Origin: Streptomyces lydicus
GTDB lineage: Bacteria > Actinomycetota > Actinomycetes > Streptomycetales > Streptomycetaceae
Reading direction: 5' to 3'
DNA length: 64,000 nucleotides
Assembly: GCF_000717345.1 (NCBI RefSeq)
Contig: NZ_JNZA01000014.1
Location: forward strand, 62,001-126,000
Shown: in pieces, positions 59,864 to 64,000 of the stretch
Layout: each line of letters opens with the position of its first letter
Numbering within the stretch: the first letter of the stretch is position 1
Position numbers and translations under genes: made by a program
The notes under the pieces: generated by a model
The model's database searches: none
Seen by the model: the letters and a program-made list of their open reading frames with translations, nothing else
Told to the model about the DNA's origin: nothing

Positions 59864-60027
59864 GCCGGCAGCCTGCCAGAGCGCCGCGTGACGGAGGGCC
59901 GTCACGGTGAATCCAGTGGTCGGACAGGGTGAATACAAAGGACGGGCCGTTGCTCAGGCTTGGTGGATGCCGTGACGCCCGGTAGCAAGACCGCGGGTTA
60001 CCAAACCGCGAGGTGCAGGAGCACACA

Positions 60028-60408
60028 GTGAAGAACATGGCACGTGTCAATTTCGTGATCGCAGGAGCATGTGGCCTGCTCCTGGCTGCGGGTGGGGCAT
60101 CTCCCGCCCTGGCGTACGGGTTCGACGGGGGGTACGGCGGCGACGGCGTATATGCCAGCGACACCCTCGCCAGTTTCCACACCGTGCTCCGCTGTGGTCC
60201 CCGGGCGAGGATCTGCGTCAACGGTCCGCTCAACAGCGGTAACGTCAGGAACGCGCAGAACGTCCACATGTCGGGCAACAACAGCGACAGCGGCAGCCCG
60301 ACGATCGACAACGGCAACACCAACGTCGACAGCGGCGGCACGACCGGTGCGGAGAACAAGACCGGTAACGACATCCAGCACAACGGACCCGGTTCGACGC
60401 GTCTGTGA
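60028..60408 (+). CDS. Secreted Asn/Gly-rich protein A
   Basis: 126 residues. Signal peptide (VNFVIAGACGLLLAAGGASP, cleavage near ALA-Y), then CGPRARICVNGPLNSGNVRN and a low-complexity Asn/Gly/Ser/Asp-rich tail (NNSDSGSPTIDNGNTNVDSG). Motif C-(V/I)-N-G-P-x-x-S-G-N is shared with the convergent gene at 60518-60934. GTG at 60028 follows AGGAG; ATG at 60037 is possible. Probably a secreted or surface-associated protein; function unknown. Confidence 0.75.
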   Translation: MKNMARVNFVIAGACGLLLAAGGASPALAYGFDGGYGGDGVYASDTLASFHTVLRCGPRARICVNGPLNSGNVRNAQNVHMSGNNSDSGSPTIDNGNTNVDSGGTTGAENKTGNDIQHNGPGSTRL

Positions 60409-60422
60409 CCTGACGCGCCACT

Positions 60423-60468
60423 GAAGCGGCCCCGTTCCCCGGTACCGACCGGGGAACGGGGCCGCTTC
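60423..60468. terminator. Perfect bidirectional terminator between protein A and protein B genes
   Basis: 21-bp perfect arms (60423-60443 and 60448-60468; arm begins GAAGCGGCCCCGTTCCCCGG) with a 4-nt loop, in the 109-bp convergent gap. Confidence 0.92.
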
Positions 60469-60517
60469 GTGTGGTCCGCGCCGGCCGCGAGGAAGCGGCC
60501 GGCGCGGGGCGTGCCTG

Positions 60518-60934
60518 TCAGAAGCCGAGGATCTTGAAGACCCGCTGGATGTTGTTGCTGCTGCCGACCGACGAACCCGATGCCGAGTTGGCGCTGTTCG
60601 TGGAGCCGTTGGTGCTGGAGAGGTTGCCGCTGTTGTTGGGGTTGCCGTGGTTGATGAAGTTGCCGCTGTTGAGGCTGTTGCCGCTGCGCACGGGGCCGTT
60701 GATGCAGGGGTGCGGCGACGGCGACTTGTACACCGGCGACTTGTAATGGAAGTCGGCGAGGCGGTTGTTGCAGATCACGCCGGAGACCATGCCCGTGATG
60801 TCACCGACGTCCGCGCCCACCGCGGCCTGCAGCAGCGACTCTCCCGGAACCGTCACGGCCGCGGCGGCCCCGCTGCCGAACAGCACCAGCCCGCACGCCC
60901 CGATCACACTTCCTGCCTGCGCAATTCTTCTCAC
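60518..60934 (-). CDS. Secreted Asn/Ser-rich protein B (related to protein A)
   Basis: 138 residues. Signal peptide (QAGSVIGACGLVLFGSGAAA), a short ordered region (GDITGMVSGVICNNRLADFH), then PCINGPVRSGNSLNSGNFIN and a Ser/Asn/Gly-rich repetitive part (NPNNSGNLSSTNGSTNSANS). It shares C-I-N-G-P-x-x-S-G-N and the Asn-rich layout with protein A. GTG at 60934 follows GAGGAG; the frame is open to 61060. Confidence 0.75.
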   Translation of the reverse strand: MRRIAQAGSVIGACGLVLFGSGAAAAVTVPGESLLQAAVGADVGDITGMVSGVICNNRLADFHYKSPVYKSPSPHPCINGPVRSGNSLNSGNFINHGNPNNSGNLSSTNGSTNSANSASGSSVGSSNNIQRVFKILGF

Positions 60935-61187
60935 GATGCTCCTCGCCTGTTCATCGTTCCGATGCCAGACGTATCGTGCTGCCGTTGTCCACCCGCATCG
61001 TCGTTCAACCCGCAGGGAGTAAAACGCTCGTCGGCCAGAATCAGCCGGGTGGCCCAACAACCCACCGGCCCCGTCGCCGTTGGCGGCGCAGCGCCGCGGC
61101 CGGGCTGAAGATCACCACGCGTCCGCCGCCCGGTGCCGGGCAGCCGCCTGCCGGGTCCCGCACCCCCCCTTCATGCCCTTCATGACC

Positions 61188-61475
61188 TCATAGCACGAGC
61201 CGCTCCGGCATCGGCTGCTCCACACCGTCCAGCTCCAGCGTGCAGCGGGGCATGGACGGCACCAGGTGGGGCTGGCGCAGCAGGACGCGGAAGGGGTGTG
61301 CGGGCTGGTCGGGGAGCTCGCCCGTCAGGACGTTCATCCCCGGGCCGTGCTCCTTCTGATAGGCGACGACCTTGCCATTGACCAGCAGCTCGATCTCACC
61401 GTCCCGGCCGGGGCCGACGTTCACGGTGATCGAGTGGCCGCCCTGGTCCAGGTGGAAGTGATGGCTGTGCCCCAT
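61188..61475 (-). CDS. Small beta-rich hypothetical protein
   Basis: 95 residues: MGHSHHFHLDQGGHSITVNV (His-rich start), RDGEIELLVNGKVVAYQKEH, and RCTLELDGVEQPMPERLVL at the end; a beta-sandwich-like pattern without signal peptide. ATG at 61475 follows GGAGGT. Family unknown. Divergent from the site-2 protease gene (83-bp gap). Confidence 0.65.
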   Translation of the reverse strand: MGHSHHFHLDQGGHSITVNVGPGRDGEIELLVNGKVVAYQKEHGPGMNVLTGELPDQPAHPFRVLLRQPHLVPSMPRCTLELDGVEQPMPERLVL

Positions 61476-61558
61476 GACGCACCTCCGGGAGTCCAGCAGT
61501 CCTGCCAACAGGTCCAGCGTAGATTCCACGAGCGACAATTGGTGTGGATGGCGATGAG

Positions 61559-62707
61559 ATGAACGGATCGGTACAGATCGGCCAGGTCGTCGGGGTGCCG
61601 CTGCGCATGCACTGGAGCGTGCCGCTCCTGGTGGGCCTGTTCGCGTTCGGACTCGGCCGGCAGGCCCTGCCCGCGTGGATGCCGGGCCGCCCGTCGGCCG
61701 TGTACGCCCTCGGCGGCGTCGTCGGCGCCGTCCTGCTCACCGGCAGCCTGCTGCTGCACGAGGCGGCCCACGCGGCGACCGCCCGCCGCCGGAAGATCTC
61801 GGTCGAGGACGTCACGCTGTGGGCGCTGGGCGGGATGACGCGGATGGGCCGCCCGCAGTCCGCCGCCGCGGCCTTCGCGGTGGCCGTCAGTGGCCCGCTC
61901 ACCAGCCTGGTCCTCGGCGGCGCGGCGCTCGGCGCGGGCATCGGGCTGCAGCGCCTGGCCGGCTGGGCGGAGCTCCCCGCGGTGATCCTGCTCTGGCTCG
62001 GCTGGGCCAATCTCTTCCTGGGCGTCTTCAACCTGCTGCCCGCGGTGCCGCTCGACGGCGGACGGGTGGTGCAGGCGGTGCTGTGGTGGCGCACCAAGGA
62101 CCGCGACCGCGCCGACCTGGCGGCCTCCCGCGGCGGGCAGATCATGGGCGTCCTGCTCGTGGCGGCCGGCTGGATCTCCGTACTGCGCGGGGCGCCGGGC
62201 GGGCTGTGGATCGTCTTCGTCGGCCTGTTCATCATGGTCGTCGCCGGGGCGGAGCGGCGCCGTGCCGCGCTGCACACGTCGCTGCGCGGCGTACGGGTCG
62301 CCGACGCCATGTCCAGCCCCGTCGTCACCGGCGCCGACTGGCTGACCGTGCGGCGCTTCATCGACGAGGTGGCGGTGCCCGCCCACCACTCCGCCCTGCC
62401 GCTGCTCGACTTCGAGGGCCGCCCCAGCGGCCTCGTGCAACTCCAGCGGCTCGCCTCCGTGCCGCCCCCGAGCCGGGAGACGGCCCGGGTGCGAGAGGTG
62501 GCGACCCCGCTGTCCCAGTGCGCCGTCGCCGCGCCGGACGACCTGCTGAGCGACGCCGTCGACCGCTTCACCCTGCGTACCGGGCCCCGGCTGCTGGTCC
62601 TGGACGCGGGCCGGCTGGTCGGCATCGTCACGGGCAAGGACGTGACCCGGCTGATGCAGCGGCGCACCCTGAGCGCCCGGGAGAACGGCGACCGGGCGGA
62701 CGACTGA
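61559..62707 (+). CDS. Site-2 protease family (M50) membrane zinc protease with CBS domains
   Basis: 382 residues. HExxH in LLLHEAAHAATARR and the third ligand in NLLPAVPLDGGRVVQA identify an intramembrane M50 protease of the SpoIVFB group, with six membrane segments in residues 1-230. Two C-terminal CBS domains follow (about 250-370: VADAMSSPVVTGADWLTVRR; RLVGIVTGKDVTRLM), probably binding nucleotides for regulation. ATG at 61559 or GTG at 61544 could be the start. The PP2C gene follows 19 bp later. Confidence 0.9.
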   Translation: MNGSVQIGQVVGVPLRMHWSVPLLVGLFAFGLGRQALPAWMPGRPSAVYALGGVVGAVLLTGSLLLHEAAHAATARRRKISVEDVTLWALGGMTRMGRPQSAAAAFAVAVSGPLTSLVLGGAALGAGIGLQRLAGWAELPAVILLWLGWANLFLGVFNLLPAVPLDGGRVVQAVLWWRTKDRDRADLAASRGGQIMGVLLVAAGWISVLRGAPGGLWIVFVGLFIMVVAGAERRRAALHTSLRGVRVADAMSSPVVTGADWLTVRRFIDEVAVPAHHSALPLLDFEGRPSGLVQLQRLASVPPPSRETARVREVATPLSQCAVAAPDDLLSDAVDRFTLRTGPRLLVLDAGRLVGIVTGKDVTRLMQRRTLSARENGDRADD

Positions 62708-62726
62708 GAGAGAGGCGGAACCCGCC

Positions 62727-63467
62727 ATGCCGTACGTCACCGTGACCGCCCTCAGCCACCCCGGCCTGATCCGGGACCACAACGAGGACAGCCTGGTGGC
62801 CGGCCCGTGGACGCTGTGCGCGACCGTGACCGAGAATCCGCAGACGCTGGTGTTCCCGCGCGGCCACCCGCTCGTCGTCGCGGTCGCCGACGGCATCGGC
62901 GGCCAGCCGGGCGGTGAGGTGGCCAGCGCGCTGACCGTACGGCAGCTGGCGGCGGTCGGCCCGGCGCTGGACGGCGCGCAGGCCGTCCAGGACGCCCTGA
63001 AGCTCTGCAACCAGGCGGTGTACGCGGCCGCCGACCGCGACCCGGAACTGCTCACCATGGGGACGACGGTGGCCGGCGCGGTCGTCCTGGAGGAGTCGCT
63101 GCTGGTCTTCAACGTCGGCGACAGCCGGGTCCTGGGCGTCACCGAGGACGGCCTGCGGCAGGTCAGCGTCGACGACAGCCCGCCCCTCCAGCCCGGCCGC
63201 CGCACCACCTCCCTGGTCACCCAGGCGCTCGGCGGCGCACCCGGCTTCAGCCCGATCACCCCGCACGTCAGCACGGCCCCGCTCACGCCCGGTGACCGCT
63301 ACCTCATCTGCACCGACGGCCTGACCGACCCGGTGCCGCAGGACGAGCTGGACGAGTTGCTGCGCGCCCACGAGGACGGCCGGGCCGCCTTCGAGCTGTG
63401 GCGGGCCGCCATCGAGGCGGGCGGGCCGGACAACATCACGCTGGCGCTGGTCGGCGTCGGGGACTGA
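62727..63467 (+). CDS. PP2C-family serine/threonine phosphatase
   Basis: 246 residues with all PP2C metal-site motifs: LIRDHNEDS, VVAVADGIGGQPGGEVAS, FNVGDSRVLGV, YLICTDGLTDPV and GGPDNITLALV. Mn/Mg-dependent dephosphorylation of Ser/Thr, presumably opposing the kinase encoded 75 bp downstream. ATG at 62727 follows AGAGGCGG. Confidence 0.94.
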   Translation: MPYVTVTALSHPGLIRDHNEDSLVAGPWTLCATVTENPQTLVFPRGHPLVVAVADGIGGQPGGEVASALTVRQLAAVGPALDGAQAVQDALKLCNQAVYAAADRDPELLTMGTTVAGAVVLEESLLVFNVGDSRVLGVTEDGLRQVSVDDSPPLQPGRRTTSLVTQALGGAPGFSPITPHVSTAPLTPGDRYLICTDGLTDPVPQDELDELLRAHEDGRAAFELWRAAIEAGGPDNITLALVGVGD

Positions 63468-63542
63468 GCGGTCCCGGGCAACCGGCGCGCGCTCCAGGCC
63501 GTCTTCCGGCGTGTTGGCGTCAGACGGTCCGTGGAGGAACCG

Positions 63543-64000
63543 GTGGAGCACAGAATCCTGGGCGAACGGTACGAGCTGGTCGAGCAGCTCGGGCAGGGCG
63601 GGATGGGCACGGTCCACCGTGCCGTCGACCGCCGGCTGCGCCGCACCGTCGCGGTCAAGACGCTCTCCGCCGAGCTGGCGCTGCAGCCCGAGTTCCTCGC
63701 CCGTTTCCAGCGTGAGGCGCACGCCGCGGCGGCGCTCAACCACCCCGGGGTGGCCACCGTCCACGACGTGGGGGAGGACGCCGGCGGCGGCAGCGCCGAG
63801 CCCTACCTGGTGATGGAGTACGTGCCGGGCCGGACCCTCAGCCAGGTCCTGGCCGACGGCCTGCTGCCGGTGCCGCAGGCGGTCGACATCGCCGGCCAGG
63901 TGCTGGAGGCGCTGGAGCACAGCCACCGGCACGCCATCGTGCACCGGGACATCAAGCCGGCGAACGTGATGCTCACCGCCACCGGCCGGGTCAAGGTCGT
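63543..64000 (+). CDS. Serine/threonine protein kinase (Pkn2/Hanks type), N-terminal part
   Basis: Runs off the window end. Glycine loop (LVEQLGQGGMGTVHRAVDR), catalytic Lys in VAVKTLSAE and the HRD motif in IVHRDIKPANVML are present; the DFG loop and any C-terminal sensor lie outside. GTG at 63543 follows GGAGGAACC; in-frame GTG at 63531 is also possible. With the upstream PP2C gene it forms a kinase/phosphatase pair. Confidence 0.93.
   Translation, partial: MEHRILGERYELVEQLGQGGMGTVHRAVDRRLRRTVAVKTLSAELALQPEFLARFQREAHAAAALNHPGVATVHDVGEDAGGGSAEPYLVMEYVPGRTLSQVLADGLLPVPQAVDIAGQVLEALEHSHRHAIVHRDIKPANVMLTATGRVKV

Noticed and set aside
1..64000. tRNA/rRNA genes, CRISPR arrays, insertion sequences
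   Set aside because: I looked for tRNA-like cloverleafs, regularly spaced repeats and transposase signatures and saw none; a dedicated search with tRNAscan-SE and ISfinder would settle this.

Overview
The window is a stretch of a Streptomyces-type actinobacterial chromosome. Base composition is very GC-rich, GTG starts are common, TTA codons are rare, and the gene families are typical of the genus (DUF397/XRE-DUF5753 pairs, DUF1876, DUF4097, DUF6344, LytR-CpsA-Psr, Rpf-like proteins). Two near-perfect ParB sites (parS) occur at 24268-24281 and 29637-29652.

Layout. (1) 1-3769: end of an MDR oxidoreductase, two membrane or secreted proteins, a cation diffusion facilitator and a small membrane protein. 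(2) 3918-21289: cobalamin (B12) genes cobL, cobM, cbiD, cobK, cobIJ, cobH, cobG and cobN. cobN sits behind a clear B12 riboswitch (about 17480-17630). A block of unrelated, lower-GC genes (8789-13620) splits the cobalamin genes: an XRE regulator with its DUF397 partner, then a WXG-like protein, a DUF1023 hydrolase and a lipoprotein. (3) 21319-29419: envelope and regulatory genes, including a BlaI/M56 (BlaR1-like) pair with two matching inverted-repeat operators, and a desaturase operon.

(4) 29864-53400 is the centrepiece, a biosynthetic region not matching any single cluster I can name. A class III lanthipeptide synthetase (LanKC) is followed by three tandem 28-residue precursor genes. Their leaders carry the class III L-Q-x-L motif and their C termini read S-x-x-S-x-x-Cys-stop. 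Directly upstream and translationally coupled are a ketosynthase and a GNAT acyltransferase. Nearby are an acyl carrier protein, an InhA-like enoyl reductase, a MaoC-like dehydratase, an AMP-dependent ligase, two phosphopantetheinyl transferases, a TPP enzyme and an ALDH-fold enzyme (the last two with altered catalytic positions), and a FAD/NAD(P)-binding protein. Two related XRE-TPR regulators and a two-component system accompany them. The simplest reading is a fatty-acylated lanthipeptide (lipolanthine-like) pathway that builds its acyl chain with free-standing type II enzymes, with no recognisable LanD cysteine decarboxylase in the window. TTA codons in lanKC, one PPTase, the response regulator and the histidine kinase suggest bldA (developmental) control.

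(5) 53645-64000: an Rpf-like muralytic protein, a four-gene PLP/sulfur operon (Y4yA-like decarboxylase, cysteine synthase-rhodanese fusion, SufS-like enzyme, methyltransferase), a GNAT, a convergent pair of related Asn-rich secreted proteins around a perfect terminator, a site-2 protease with CBS domains, a PP2C phosphatase and the start of a Ser/Thr kinase.

All functional calls come from reading the sequence; no database search was run. Start codons of several genes are uncertain and are flagged.
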